DNA of 64,000 bases, from assembly GCA_916613615.1 (NCBI GenBank), contig OU744725.1, positions 57,296,575-57,360,574 of the forward strand, in the 5' to 3' direction. Positions 47,756-61,993 of this stretch are shown here, piece by piece. Below the pieces are notes generated by a model. It had not been told where the DNA came from and did no database searches. It was given only the letters and a program-made list of their open reading frames with translations. The position numbers and the translations under genes are program-made. The first letter of the stretch is position 1. Each line of letters begins with the position of its first letter. The stretch is from Steromphala cineraria (taxonomy: Eukaryota; Mollusca; Gastropoda; Trochida; Trochidae).

Positions 47756-50242
47756 GATGTGATATTATGCTGATTGAACAACGAATGTGTGGGGAGTTGA
47801 GAAAAGTGTGTGTACACGTATTGTTGTGAATTATTTTGATATCTTATTATTAATATCAATTGGTAGTTTTAATGTTATTAAGTATCTCGTAGGCCTAAAG
47901 GTCGGATGTTACATTCACCATGTGATATTTGAATTTATTTTAGAATTGTAACATGTGACAATTTAATAATAAAATTTCTTCTTTTTTGTATACGAAGCTA
48001 GGATCGACCGAATAGAGGGTTTTTCTTAGGTAAACAAGGACACAACGCGAAAACAATTGACATGACATTATGTTTGTCAATTGAAAATCGCAGTCATAAA
48101 CGAGCGTACAGTTAAGTTTCACGAATCCATATCTTATCTCAACTGACTAAAATGTGTTGCAACTAAAATGGCCGCCAGCAGTTTTCGCTTGCTACTTGAT
48201 TTATTCTGGTACGACTGACCCTCATGTGATACTATATTTGAAATAAGCAAAAACTTATTAAGAGAGAATTTTAACTTACTTACTTTTACCTTTCTATGCA
48301 TGTTTCACTGTCATTCATCACATTCATAATGTTGCGGGCTTTCCTCCTGTCATAAGGCTCCCTGCTCCCTGAAATAACTTTGTTGTAGAACCATCGTTAC
48401 AAAAACTAATATTGTATTCAAAGCATTGATCGTGTTAAAAATTTCAAGCAATGATTCAAGTAATTAAATATGTTATTTTCAATACTTTATGAATATTCAT
48501 TAGCGAAATTCGGGAAAAAAAATCTCATTTGATAATAAATCAGTTTGTACTCAGTAATGAACTGATAATTTGATTGTTTGAAGCACTAATTAGATTTTCG
48601 ATACCTAGTTATTTTCGAAAATTGAATAATTTGTACATGTACATGTAAAACATACAATTACAGAGAAACAAAAGAAACGATGTTTGAAATCTTTTAATTG
48701 AAATCTTTAGCATTTTAATGTCAATTTGCTTTTCTATCACAGTTGCATCATCTAAATGATTATTAGCGGGGTTTTTTTTATTTTATAAAATGATATGGAA
48801 AATGTGAGGAAACCAAAATGGTCGACCGGTCTATTTGATCAATGTACAGATCTCTTTATATAAACAGGCAGCTATTGTGATAAGTTATATAAACATGACT
48901 CACGATAAACAGTCACACACATAGAATGTAGATATGTTGCGTCATGATTGCCGATGAAACTGATATAAACATTGGGACGTGTTATCAGTTATTTGTGACT
49001 GATTAAACAATGGTTCTGACGTCATCGAATAATGGCCCATGACGTCATTTTGAAAGCCTAGGCGGATGACTTATTCCGAAGCTTGCCCAATCTAAACGCG
49101 ATCATATTACGTACAGCAATTTCATCACATATAAAATATTATATTCTTAACAATACCCTATTTCGATATATATGGTATTTTTCAAGAAAAGATTACTATC
49201 GTTTTCCATATATAATATCATTTATAACTATCCTTTTACATTTATACCACATACATTTATACAGTTACATGAAGTAATTTCCATTTCATTTTTAATAGTG
49301 TACCTGACAAAATGAAAAGTGTACTGATCAGAATCTAGCCATCACAAACGACTATAACATGTCTTGTAGCCAATATTATAAGCCTTCTTAAAATGTTACC
49401 TATTTATTATTTTATCACTTCCAAGTACGTTCACCCAATAAACTCAACCAAACCTAAACTATTACTTGTTTTCAATCAAAACACGATGAATTTAAGTTAT
49501 ACTATTAACAATGCTTATGATTTGCAATAATTAAACTGACATTACATTTTTGAATCATTAATTGTATCATTTATCACTAGCATTTGAGTATCAGCGGTCA
49601 ATTTAACAGCAGTTGTTAGTAACTTAAGTTCATCTATGGTTTGAATTGATTTTTTTGTGAAAGTAATATTTACTTAGAAATTTAGCTTTGATAAAACTTG
49701 TCAAAGTTCAAAATAACATTTTTAGCTTTAGAGCTTCATTACTGTATATATTACTGTATACATTACTAATATATCAGAGACCAAATGCTTACCTTTTGAC
49801 GTCACGACACACCCCTGTAAAGGTTATTGAGTGCTTTACCGATTCTTATTGTTTCATTAGCAACACCTCTGCCATCGACTAGTACTGTACTCAGAATAAT
49901 GATTGAACCCTACTTGTTCTTTGTTTCTTTAATTAACGTATCATCCCAAATAAAGATTTCATCGAACAGTACAAATAGAGGTTTATCGACTTTTGGGATT
50001 TATTGCTCCATACTGTTCTCTCAAATAATCATCGTGAGATTAAAATAAACACCTTCCCTATTTGTATAACAATGGCGACTAAATCAGTTAGGAGTTGCTT
50101 TGACTACGGGTATCAGATCATTTGTTTGCAAACACATGATTGAAGATCAAAATTATCCTTTGCCGTGTCTGACCAAGAATAAGATAGAAAACTAAGCATC
50201 TTCAACTTTTTACACCTTATATTTCTTTATGCAGACTTTTTA

Positions 50243-50336
50243 CATTCTCTCCCCACAGAGGCAGATTGAGTCATAAAATGTTAATATAGCCTCTGTTATA
50301 TTTCATGACTTGATCTGCCTCTGTGGGAAGATTATG
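50243..50336. mobile_element. Family A MITE, copy 7 (terminal repeats only)
   Basis: Left terminal repeat CATTCTCTCCCCACAGAGGC..GCCTCTGTTATAT joined directly to a right terminal repeat, 94 bp in all, with the interior missing. No clear target duplication. Confidence 0.85.
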
Positions 50337-52800
50337 GTATTTAAATGATAATCTTTTTCAATATTACCTTCCTCAGTTCATACTGAATGAGAAGATAATT
50401 TTAGTGTATGTTCAATTTATCAGTTTTCCTAAGATTTATGCAATACGATCTTAAAGTTAAATTTGTTTATAAAAAAATAAGCATCTTCAACTTCTTACAC
50501 TTAATATCTTTAAGCCAGTCTTGTTTGGATATCATTTTCTAAGTTCAATCTAAATGTGTAGATACTTTTAATGTATGTTCTGAATATAGAGTTGTCTCTC
50601 GACTCCATAGCAGGTTAATAGCTCAGCGAGGGAATTTTAAATCGTTTCATGTTATCCAATCTATAATACTAATCGTTATTAATTATGCATTGGTGAAAGA
50701 AGAAGCTCTTAAAATCTTACAGTATTCTAAATGAAACTTATCCTTAAATATATGACAAAACTACTTAGGTTACCCTTGTACATAATCAATCCCATTTCTA
50801 AAACCGAGTTGAAGCTTTAGCAATTGATTTAAGACCGAGTACATTCGAGGGATTAGTACTTTCACATAATGTCACTGAAAATCCTTTATGAGAAAAAGGG
50901 TGTAATCTTAAGAGAGATTTATGTTTTCTACTAAAAGAAATCGTTGAATTCATTCAAAAAACGTGATGTTTGACGAAGACCTGAAATTTAGCACATTTTA
51001 TGTAGTCCAAGAAGGGTATTTTCACTATTCCAGTGGAGGTATAAAGCGTAGGATACCTCATTGTGACCATATTCTGGATCGATGCCTTTCCCTTTATGCC
51101 TTCTCCCCTTCATTAAAGGGAAATTGTGGATTAGCATGCCTCCACTCTTTACATGATAGCCTCCTATGTGCTTAGTTTAACTTGTTTGCTTCTTTAAGTG
51201 GGGGGATAGTTGGATAAATATCCATGAGATTGCATTAAGAGCACTTTTACATTTAAATGCTTGCTAAATGGAGATCTTTGAGATGCCAGTAGCTGTGAGA
51301 TTCCACGTAGTTCAATGAACAATGGTAAGGTTGAAGGGTGAATCAATGGTAATTTCTACTTTAATGACATCGACTTTGTAGAGGTGATACATGCTTTACA
51401 TTAGGGCTCGGGTCAATTGATGTTCAAATTGTGTTGCCACTGATGCGTTTTATTTGATATCAGATTTATTTTGTGAATTAATTGTCACCGATTACTTAAA
51501 TGATATAATTCCCATTACCTGATAATATCAAATGACGCAAAAATATTTAAATTCTATAGAATTTTCTCTGATGTTAAAAAGTAATGAAATTGAACTAAAT
51601 TCAAACATGTTTAGAACTATTACTGCACGAGATCTGTTAATTCATCAGGGAATGTTATCTCGTATAATTGCGCTCCGGCTTGCCGAGTTGGTCTCTTTGC
51701 AAACAACAGGGAAATGGCATGGTTGTGGTCACGGTACGTACACATAATTCACGCTTTTAGATCCCATTTCTTTATCACGATCTCAATAATAAGTAATTTC
51801 CTTTATTTCCTGCTCCGCAGTGACACCAGGGAGATAGAGATGAGAATTTGCTTTGACTTAAAGAACCCCTGTAATTAAAATTCCGTGATCAGAGCGTCTC
51901 GCAGAGTGAATCGTGGAATGGTCCTTGGTGTTTCCAATATGAATTTACTATTTTTTACCGAGTGTTTTTTCCTGCACTCTATTTCAGTAGTGGACATTCT
52001 TACACAAGGAAACTAGTTCTGTCTGACCTTAACGCAGACTGTGTGAAAATGTTCCTTTGAAAAAAAACATGTCTCAATATCTCATTTCATTTCAGTAGAC
52101 TCGAAATGTCATCCTTTAAACATTATGAACCTTGATTTCATGTATCATTAATATGTTTTACATGCCCATATCATTGTTTCGTGACGTCTTTGGAGAAAAT
52201 GATGATTAAGAATTAGAATGAAATCAGAAAAACACATTTAGCTTGAAGAACGTGGCAGATAAATATGGAAATTTTTCATTCGTAATTATCTTTTTTTTCA
52301 TGACGCACTTTAAAACCGTAATAAAATGTTTGAAACCAAATAAATCATCTTTCTTTTATACTTACAAAGGGTCATATTACTTTGGAGATAAACAACACCG
52401 GTTCTTCCAATGAAAGTTGTCTGCTTTGTGTCACGATATAGTTATTTTACCATTTGGATTGCAACATATTATATGTAACCTCATTGACCTATGTAATTGC
52501 TAAGGGAAAAAGTCTTACACAAATAATTTGCTTGAGGTTGTAACATTTTGACAATCATGAATCTTGTATAATTGCGTCCACATTAATTCATGTTTCATAT
52601 CTTTAGAATGTATTAAAATATCAAACTTTTCTAAAATAATGAACACTAGAATTAGACATTTATATTCATGCCAATTTACAAGTCCATGTAAGATGCTTGT
52701 TAAAAGGACTGATTACTTCATTATCATATTGATTTTTTCAAAATCTATCGAAGTAAAGGTGACTGAACCCAGATTTTCAACACGTCCTTATAACGAACGT

Positions 52801-53139
52801 TTAAAGGGGCAGTAGCACGTTTTTGAAATTGAATTGAAAGTTAATTCTATATGTATTATTTTGACATTGTCAAAAATCTCATTTCACAAGCCAATCACCC
52901 ATAGTCAGATGACAAAGTATGAGCATTCACATAAAATTCATTGGCGGCCATTTTATGTGAACACCATTAATTCATTTTGTGTAAGAAAAAGCAATTGCAT
53001 GGCTAAACTTTACGTTATATATTTGAATTATTACTGCTCCATTTAGTTTAAATACATTGTTTTTCAATTGGAACCATTAGTTTTCATTTTCCTGACACTA
53101 CCTTATATTCCCCCTAAAAACGTGCTACTGCCCCTTTAA
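52801..53139 (-). mobile_element. Family B MITE, copy 8 (intact ends)
   Basis: TTAAAGGGGCAGTAGCACG to CGTGCTACTGCCCCTTTAA, reverse orientation relative to copies 2 and 7. ORF 52834-53046 is the repeat shadow matching 11392-11577. Confidence 0.9.
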
Positions 53140-54500
53140 ATGTGAATGACGCAAACATTTGTGAATATTCTAGCTGGATTTGATAATAATAATCTTTATG
53201 AGTCTGTTGTATTTGGATACAAATGGGGTTTAACTAAAAAAAGTGTCAAAATGGATATATGAATCATGAAGATACCCTTTTGTTATTTTCAAATAAATAA
53301 ATATTTGAAATTACAACTATAATCCATGTAACGAATACAGTTACTGTGCTGTACAACGTCGTGTTATTGATAAAGTCAAGATAGATTATCTACTTTGTGT
53401 GAATATTAGCATGAGTGATTTATTGATAACACATCTTTACAGTTCACTAATGTATTGCCAACTAGGAGACTAATCAATCAATGATAATCAATTAATATCA
53501 ATCATGGCTTGCCCTCAGGAGATGTTGATAGAATAAATATGTAATATCCTGTAGAGTATTCAATATCTTTAGACAAAAGGAAATAAAATCCGATGGATCA
53601 GATGAACGTGTTAAAGGGAAATACAACTACAACAGCGATACAACACTGCCGTAATGGAGTAGTCGCGTACATAAACACAGTCGGTGCTATGTAATAACCC
53701 TGTCTTAATCCTATGCGATCGGCGATAATATGGCATTCTTTATGCGGTTAACTGACTATTACTTGAATCGATAAACAGTCACATGTTTGCACAAAGGTTA
53801 TTATATGTACTCACTTTTGTGAAGCGTTAATAATAAGGGTTTACAGAGTGATATCGTAATTAAGATCTATTTGTCAAGTGATTATATCATTGTAATCAGG
53901 GGAATGTTTTATCGTTATTTTGCGTTGGTGTTGTAGTTGTTCTCGGCAGATTAGATAAAGTGATCAAGGGCCTGCTGAATTGAGTTTTATCGCTGTTAAT
54001 GAATATTACCAGATTTTGTCTTTGTCATCGATCCGTATTCGAATCAACTTGGGCATTAGATTAGTTCAACGTTTAATCTACTTGAGAAATTATGGTTCAT
54101 AACATTGAATCTTTTTGGTCTTTTTTATACACAACTGTTCCGTCAGTTACAGATCTGGATATGGTAAAAGTATGAACTATCGATTTGAAAATAGAGAGAC
54201 GTTAAACTAATATTTAAATCTCGTTATTGGCGCGCTACTCGAAATATTGCTAATTGGAAATCTTACATATGATAAATTCAACTAAAGTGTGCACTTTTGT
54301 TGCATGCAGTTTATCAATGGACTGTTTCCAGCACTCTTTTCCTCAGTCTGTTTTTGTTGATGGGTAATCATACAGTGAGTAGACATCGCCTTGACTTCTT
54401 TTCAACATCTCATCAATAAGATGTCAGTTTCAGTTGATGGACGCGTCCAATTTGGTCTGTTTGGCCTCTTTGACACATGTCAAGCAGACTGTAGGTATAG

Positions 54501-54841
54501 AAGTCCATCACGGATTGTGTTAGTAGAAGTCCATCACGGATTGTTTTATTAGGAGTCCATCACGTATTGTGTTAGTAGAAGTCCATCACGTATTGTGTTA
54601 GTAGAAGTCCATCACGGATTGTTTTATTAGGAGTCCATCACGGATTGTGTTAGTAGAAGTCCATCACGTGTTGTGTTAGTAGAAGTCCATCACGGATTGT
54701 TAGTAGAAGTCCATCACGGATTGTGTTAGTAGAAGTCCATCACGGATTGTTTTATTAGGAGTCCATCACGGATTGTGTTATTAGGAGTCCATCACGGGTT
54801 GTGTTATTAGGAGTCCATCACGGATTGTGTTATTAGGAGTT
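54501..54841. repeat. 26-bp minisatellite, 13 units
   Basis: Unit AAGTCCATCACGGATTGTGT+TAGTAG. Two main unit types (..GTGTTAGTAGA and ..TTTTATTAGG) alternate in blocks, and one unit is 2 bp short. It degenerates at the right end into GGAGTTCTAGAGG. Confidence 0.95.
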
Positions 54842-56102
54842 CTAGAGGTTTATGATCATTCAGGACACACAGGACGTCGACGTGTGCATGATGCACACAA
54901 GTTGATTCTTTATTCGGAACATTTTGAAATAAAGTCAATTAAAAATTTGTCAGGTTCGTCTATATGACCAGTTCTTTCATTTATCAAATTGTTATTTTAG
55001 GTCTCGCCAGGGTATTTTAAAGTATTGAATAAATGAAAAGCTATAAAAAAAATATATTGCATTCGCTGACTCGCTTAACTGATGACAATTAAATTTGCCT
55101 ATCATCTGTTTAAATGCTTGTTTTTGGTTATTTTCTTTTATCTATGAATATATACACGGTATCACACTCGTGAAAATATTTCATGCTTAGATGCTATAAT
55201 GAATCACATTTTCATTGTTGATTCAATATATGTCGAGTTTATCAAAATATCCTTTATCTTAAAAAACATCGTTTACATGGATATTCATAAACAAATATCA
55301 GTTTCATATTTCGAGTCACGAAAAAGACATAATGGAATCAGCTTTCATCTCAAAGATAGTTTATACTTGTAACTTTCTGTCACGACTACTGTTTGAAAAA
55401 ATCTCGTCATGTCGAAATTCATCATTTGTATTTATTCCTAAAATTTCTTGCTAGCATTAATTACTTTGTGTTTTAGAGAGAACGCCTTTGAATCTACGTT
55501 GAGAATACAAAATGTATGCGGACTGCACAATTTTCGATCAAGGACCTGATTTGCTTCAAAACATTCATTCATAACACTTATAATCGATTCTACCTATGAA
55601 AAACCCTTAGGTTAGATAAGCTAATCTTGAGTATGATGTTCGTAAATTTTAGCATTCTTGATTATCAGATATCACGATTCATTGATTGATGTTATCAGTG
55701 TAGGAGTAGATGGGGTAAACAAATTGATAACGTTTGAAAAATAGACGTGCACCTTAGGCAATTAGTCATTTCAAATGACGCAGTTGGTTCTTTAAAAACT
55801 CGTACTCTGCTTCCTACAAACGTATGTAAAATTAATTACATTTTTTACAGTCATTTAACTTCTTGCACGATTTGTGACTTCACCTGTGGTGCTGTAGTAA
55901 TTTGAGATTACACTTTGGTAAGAGGATATCTAAGTTATTGATATGTCCTATTTCTTCGAGTAAGGTAAAATACATTCATAAGAAAACATAATTTTATTTT
56001 TATTTTAGTTTTTTCTCTTATTATTTGCAACTGAAGATGACAATGTTATTCCATCTTTCAGATCGAAGACTTTAAGTAAATGCTGACACCTACATGCATA
56101 TA

Positions 56103-56308
<206 letters not shown>

Positions 56309-57183
56309 ACTATGTTTAGTTTCAATAGACTTTCACATTCTCTTTTATGATATGATACATAAATATATGTTTAAAACATCTGTCTCTTATTTTCACGAAC
56401 ATCGTATTATATAGGAATTGTTTCACTTTAGACACAAAGTAAACATTATCTAACCATTAAGATTTCAATATTTGAATTGTTATCACTCTGTAAACTCCTG
56501 GCCACAATCACATGTTATCTTTGTCGTAAAAAGAGAAATTTTATCCCCAAAAAGTGAAAAATAAGCCGAAAAGTTTAATTCAAATTCAAATACACGATTT
56601 GGTGATGCTTCTCCCAGGAAACCGACATATTGCCTCGGTATCTTTACTTTTATTCTACACATTTAATACATCGCTTGTTGTGATACTTTTGACAAACTTT
56701 TACGTACTGGGAACACTGGGATTATTTTAAGCGCAGATGCCCAATATTATACTGAACTTAAAGTTTCTTGCTTATAATTCAACACATTTATCAGATCAAG
56801 CGTGTTCTTTTGTCGCTGTTTGTTACCAGACAAATCGATAACATTTGGATATTATTTGATAAAGTCTTCCCTTCTACTGTAATATTCGCAAGAGTGTATT
56901 AAAACTTGTTTTGTTACTTCTGGCGATCCATCTTAGAAAAAAGAAATGTGATCGATTTGACAACCTTAACTTATTCACCATTTCGTCCAAAAAACACTAT
57001 ACAATAACGAAACGTTCAGTACTAATGTTGTTAAAAATAGACACAACGTCTGAGTTTATTTTTTACTAGCCTTGCACATCATCCTTGACCTAAACTTATA
57101 TTTGGTTTTATTTATAAATTATTTAAGCTGTCTGTGTTATTTCATCCGACTTCTATTTTTCAACATAACGCACCAAATACTCC

Positions 57184-57458
57184 CATTCTCTTCCCTCAGA
57201 GGCAGATCAAGTCATGAAATGTTGATACAGCCTCTGTTATATTACGCCGACTTTGTAGGATAGACAGCGACGGTGTTCTAAAATCATTTTTGCTACTGAA
57301 TCGTGACCACCCTTTCCATGCGAGGAAAAAGTCAACATTGATTGTGGTGCAATTTTTTTCCGCCAGGGGAAACTACCGGAACCCACGGATTTCGGCGTAA
57401 TATAACACAGGCTGTATCAACGATTCATGACTTGATCTGCCTCTGTGGGGAGAGAATG
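57184..57458 (-). mobile_element. Family A MITE, copy 8 (internally deleted)
   Basis: Both termini present, interior shortened. Flanks CAAATACTCC and CAAATACCCC are a near-perfect duplication (9 of 10). Confidence 0.88.
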
Positions 57459-58020
57459 CAAATACCCCATGAATCCCTCAGTTGTTATAGTAGTTTTAAG
57501 CAATGTTCTTATACCTCACTACGTAGTTTTTTGCCTTTTGTAAATGGTATTTCTGATAAATAATTTTTTAAATAAATCTACCTTTTGTTATCTAAAATCA
57601 ATATGTTTTGATCCTAGTAAAGTGCGATAAGATGTTGACAGATATAGTTTATAATTCTTTAGAGACTATGTGCCACCTTGAAAACATTTCAAAGCTAATG
57701 TCATTCAATTCTTCAAGTTTTGTTATATAACGGATTAAAGAGCATTGCAATTTAGAGGTCTCTGTTATTGCTTTATACTGTTGCTTGAAAATAAGTATTG
57801 AATGCAAGGATGCACGAAGGGTGTTGACAATTATTGAAAACTTACGATGAACGATTTTTGTAAGTTATGAACTATTTTCCTGGCGTGCAAACAATGTAAA
57901 TATTGCCACAGCAAGGTGAACACTGAAAGAGCTTTTGTAATTTGTTTCCTAAAATCCCAAATATTATCTTGAAGATAATCTTAATATGATCAATACTCAT
58001 ACTCATACATCATACTACTG

Positions 58021-58209
58021 GAAAGGGTTGTTCGTTTCACAATGTCTTTCAGTAACGAAATGATGATTTAAGGACAGCATCACTGATTGCACAACTGAAT
58101 TTGATTGCATCCAATCAGGCATCTCCAATTCAAGCCCACAAACTCGGCTTATTTGAAAAGAGGCTAGATCAACATTCATGACTTGATCTAACTCTGTGGG
58201 GAGAGAATG
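58021..58209 (+). mobile_element. Family A MITE, copy 9 (5'-truncated)
   Basis: Right half only: GGAAAGGGTTG.TCGTTTCACA through TTGATTGCATCCAATCAGGC to GTGGGGAGAGAATG. Strongly diverged. Confidence 0.8.
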
Positions 58210-58627
58210 GATATCACTGTGACGATATTTTAGAATTTATTAAAATAGTCTACATAAATATATTCTAATTGAGCCAAAGCTTTATTCGTCTGTAAGTATC
58301 ATGCAGGCTGTGCCTTTAGATGAATAGACATCATATAAATGCCCTTGTTTGCTCTAATTGTTAAATCGTTTTTCACACCCTGAGACCCTCCAAGAAAGAT
58401 TATTTCGAAGCAATACATTAATCATTTAACTGTCTTAACACCAGGCAATAAATAACTCAATCTTATTAAAAACTCTGTTTGTGTTAGAAATCCACGATGT
58501 TTGAGTTTCTCTCCAGTCCGTCCGGCGTGGCTCTGATATGAAACGGTAGGCCACCCGTGGTAAACTTGCCGATATCAGGTGGTGGAAATATCTTGGAAAC
58601 AAGAGTGGCCTAGTAACAGTCAGGCTT

Positions 58628-59002
58628 GTGAGTCGTCACCTTGTCGAACACATGCCAATCACAGGCGGAATAGCTTCTCACCTCAAGTATTCCATTTATG
58701 ATTTCACGGTTTCGTTATTGAATGCAATACAAAACACTGTTAACCTTGGTGTGTTTTTTGCTTGTACGTTTCTTCCGTGTTTCTTGATATCTTCAATGGC
58801 ACAGTTACATACTTTATCATTAGTTGCGCCTGTGGAGATGAAGAAATCCTACTCTGCCATCCAGACATTTCGGGAATTTGAAAGAATAAATTGGCTTTAC
58901 CCAAGGGAGAGCTTTAATCATTTCCGACAGTTTGTAAGCTTCGACGATAGCGGGCCAGAAGACCCACGAGCCAAATCCAGATCGAAGATAATGTTGGTCT
59001 AA
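58628..59002 (+). other. 124-codon ORF, unknown, doubtful
   Basis: Starts MSRHLVEHMPITGGIASHL, has one hydrophobic segment (NLGVFFACTFLPCFLISS, about residues 39-56) and a basic end. The surroundings (58490-59000) are less AT-rich than the rest of the intron. No family recognised. A minus-strand ORF (58820-59104) overlaps it. It could be a relic of a mobile-element ORF or chance. Confidence 0.18.
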
Positions 59003-59940
59003 GCTTGTTAAGTTCTCACGCTTATAGAAACACATGAAAAACAAGAAAACCAATTGTATTAGCTCAAATAACAACTTAATTATGACTCCCAATTTGCAAA
59101 CCATCCTTTTAATAGTTCTTTTTTATTATTTAATTGGTTTGCTTTTTTGAATTACGAATATCCGGCAGCATTTTGTATCATACTGCAGACAATTAATATT
59201 TTGTGCTCATCATTAGATGAATAAAAAGCAAAATGAGCTATTGATAAGAAATGTCAACCTGCTAAGATGCAACCTTGAGCCCTAAGAATGAGTGTTTTAT
59301 CTTATTGTATTGTAGTGTTTTGAAAGAAATAACGAAATTTATGGATTTGCGCCGTTATCAAGCAACTAAAACGTAGAAAGGCTTGCGAGTGAGTATGTAA
59401 TTTGTGAATATTATATAAAAGATTTTCTATAACTGTATAATGTTAACCTCTAAGAACCTCGGAGACGTAACTTTATTAACTTCGTGAAATTTTAACGAAC
59501 TTGATTTTCTCCAAGAGTTACAAGATTTATAGATTTTAGCCCTCGATGCCCATAAGCGGTGTGTGTATATATATAGAAGATATATAGAATATATATATTA
59601 GTACGTCATAGGATATGATTATTAAAATATTAACAATGATGTATAGCCTTTGTACTCTCTAAATATAAAATTCCAATACCTTTCCAAAAAAATACCCAAA
59701 TGTAGATCAAAAATAAATATAGCGAAACTAAAAAAGGTGAATGTCTAAGCAAAATAAAATATAACTGTTTTTGAAACGTAATCAAAGTCATCTTTAAAAC
59801 ATAAAATAATTCATGATCTTCCGCAGATTACTCGATGAAAAGATTGAGTAGGAAATCCTGTGTCAGAATGATATTCTACAAAAACTCTTCAAATGTTCTA
59901 TTAATCATATCTCACATTTTATAAAGGCATGGAGAAGCAA

Positions 59941-60129
59941 ATTCTCTCCCCACAGAGGCAGATCAAGTCATGAAATATCGATACAGCCTCTGTTCTATTA
60001 CGCCGACTTTGTGGGATAGAATGGGAGATGCCTGATTGGAGGCAATCAAAGTTCTAAAATCATCATTTTGGCTTCTGAATCATGGCAAAAGCATTGCGAT
60101 ATGAACCACCCTTTCCATGCGAGAAGAGG
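59941..60129 (-). mobile_element. Family A MITE, copy 10 (truncated)
   Basis: Left end ATTCTCTCCCCACAGAGGC and interior up to CACCCTTTCCATGCGAGAAG, then lost. Confidence 0.85.
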
Positions 60130-61951
60130 GCCATCTCTCAATAAGAAGATTTAATCATATGATGATACATTGCAAGATATACTATTTCTTGAGAATGTGG
60201 TCCTCGACCTTTCTGCTAAGATCCATTGCTGAACCGATTGTTGCAATGCAAATAATACTTAAAGGGAAACAACAACCTAGCTTGTGAAACCTAATTGACC
60301 ATCGTTAATGAGAGCATCAAGACGGGGACACAAACTTGGTACTGGCTGTCAGTTGTAAGCGGTTCATAACCAAACGATTTCGTCCCTACCGAGCATTTTC
60401 AACTCTTTAGTGGCCCTGCTAATATAACTCTTGAAGTTAAAAATTCGGGTTGCAGACCCCCTTTAATATCGATTTGACGTTTTGATCAGTCATGCAACAG
60501 CCATTAACCATGTTCATTAATGCTATCATAGATGGATTTAAACATTTAATGAGTAAAGGAAGATGACTGACATTTAAACATCGTGACAATCTTTAATTGA
60601 CAAATAGGAGAATGCGTATATTCTATATGATAGCGACAACTAGACATTGCATATGCAATACTGACACCGATTGAAGACAATCAATGACGAAATCCGAACT
60701 CAATTATAATACCAAATCATATCTGAATCTCTGACATTTGCCTCTTCATGAGAATAGTATTATATTTAGAGACAAAACCTCAAAAAACTAAAAACTAAAA
60801 CTAAAAAATTCTTATGTATCTAAATTTGGTACTACCAGACAACATTAATCTACGAATCTGCAATATTTCATGATAGCGTGGTTTTTCACTTAGCTTGATA
60901 GGTAGATTACATTTCCAATGCCGTTATTGACACAAAACTCAATATGGTTCTTAAGGCATTCATACACGACCTCATACCTTATGTAAATATTACCAACGTC
61001 ATGAAGGAGAATGAAAACGTCGCACTTTCATTAATGTTCCCAGTCTCATGCTATAAATATTATAAATAAATGTAAGTGACTTTCAAATGCTTAACGATGA
61101 TAGATAGCAAGGAGAGCATTGTTATATTGTTATATTGTTCTTTGGCAATAAAGGACCCATCAAATTGATTTGACAATTTCAAAAAGATTTTGAGTGCACT
61201 AACAGCAAGAAATACTCATAAGTATATATTATGTATAAGTACAAAAATAGACATTGCTTTTTAGTGCAGTAAGTGTACAATGATATCGCGTTAACATACA
61301 ATTCATTTAGTGACTTTACATGGACTCGCCCATTTTAGCCGGGCATTAGCTATTGACGTTTTACAAACACGTTTTACTTGAGCCACGGAGTTGCTAAAAA
61401 TGATACATTAACCGTTAAAACGTTAACTAGTTACCATCGTACACTGCGCATGTTGAGACCATTTCGATTTCGATTTTCCAACAATGCAAAGAAAGATGAA
61501 TTTACGCAAAATGGAAATACTCAAAAATGTTCAGATGAAGATATGTTTCGTATTTAAATACAAAATGAAATATATATTCACAATTTCGATACGTAATGCA
61601 TGGATTTATATCGAGATGGGAATTAGGAACTGAATTCTTGGCGAATCAACTAGGGAATCTACATATTCTAATGCTTTCTCCAGAATTATTTATTAAGTTA
61701 CAACCTTAATAAAATGTCAGCATGGGAAGCAAATCGTGCTTCAGTTTCCTGATAAATTTGGTCTTAAATTCTTATCCCTTTGAACTTTGATCAAAAGTCA
61801 TGTTACACATCTGCTACATAAAACGAAAATGCCAAAGATGAAGCAGATTTATCAAAGCAACATATATTCGAACAATTATCGGAAGTAGATGTCCAGATCA
61901 CATTTCTATTGATTGCTTTCAACTTTTTAACTTTTGTCTTTTGTTTTTCAG

Positions 61952-61993
61952 GAAAGTGTGTTGGAAAATGGGCGATACATTCATGCTTTGGGG
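61952..61993 (+). CDS. GGNG-type excitatory neuropeptide precursor, exon 2 (peptide core)
   Basis: A 42-nt micro-exon between a pyrimidine-rich acceptor (TTTTGTTTTTCAG) and a consensus donor (GGGG|GTAAGTG). With one base from exon 1 it encodes GKCVGKWAIHSCFG plus the first base of the next codon. Two cysteines eight residues apart around GKWAIHS and the FG-G ending match the KW-A-I-H-x-C...GGNG family of annelid and molluscan excitatory peptides, which cyclise by one disulfide and are C-terminally amidated. These peptides act extracellularly on G-protein-coupled receptors. Phase 1 on both sides means skipping this exon would keep frame but delete the hormone. The NG residues, amidation glycine and dibasic site must come from a further exon not found before 64000. 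Confidence 0.85.

Noticed and set aside
54501..54841. CRISPR array
   Set aside because: Head-to-tail repeats without unique spacers in an animal genome; this is a minisatellite.
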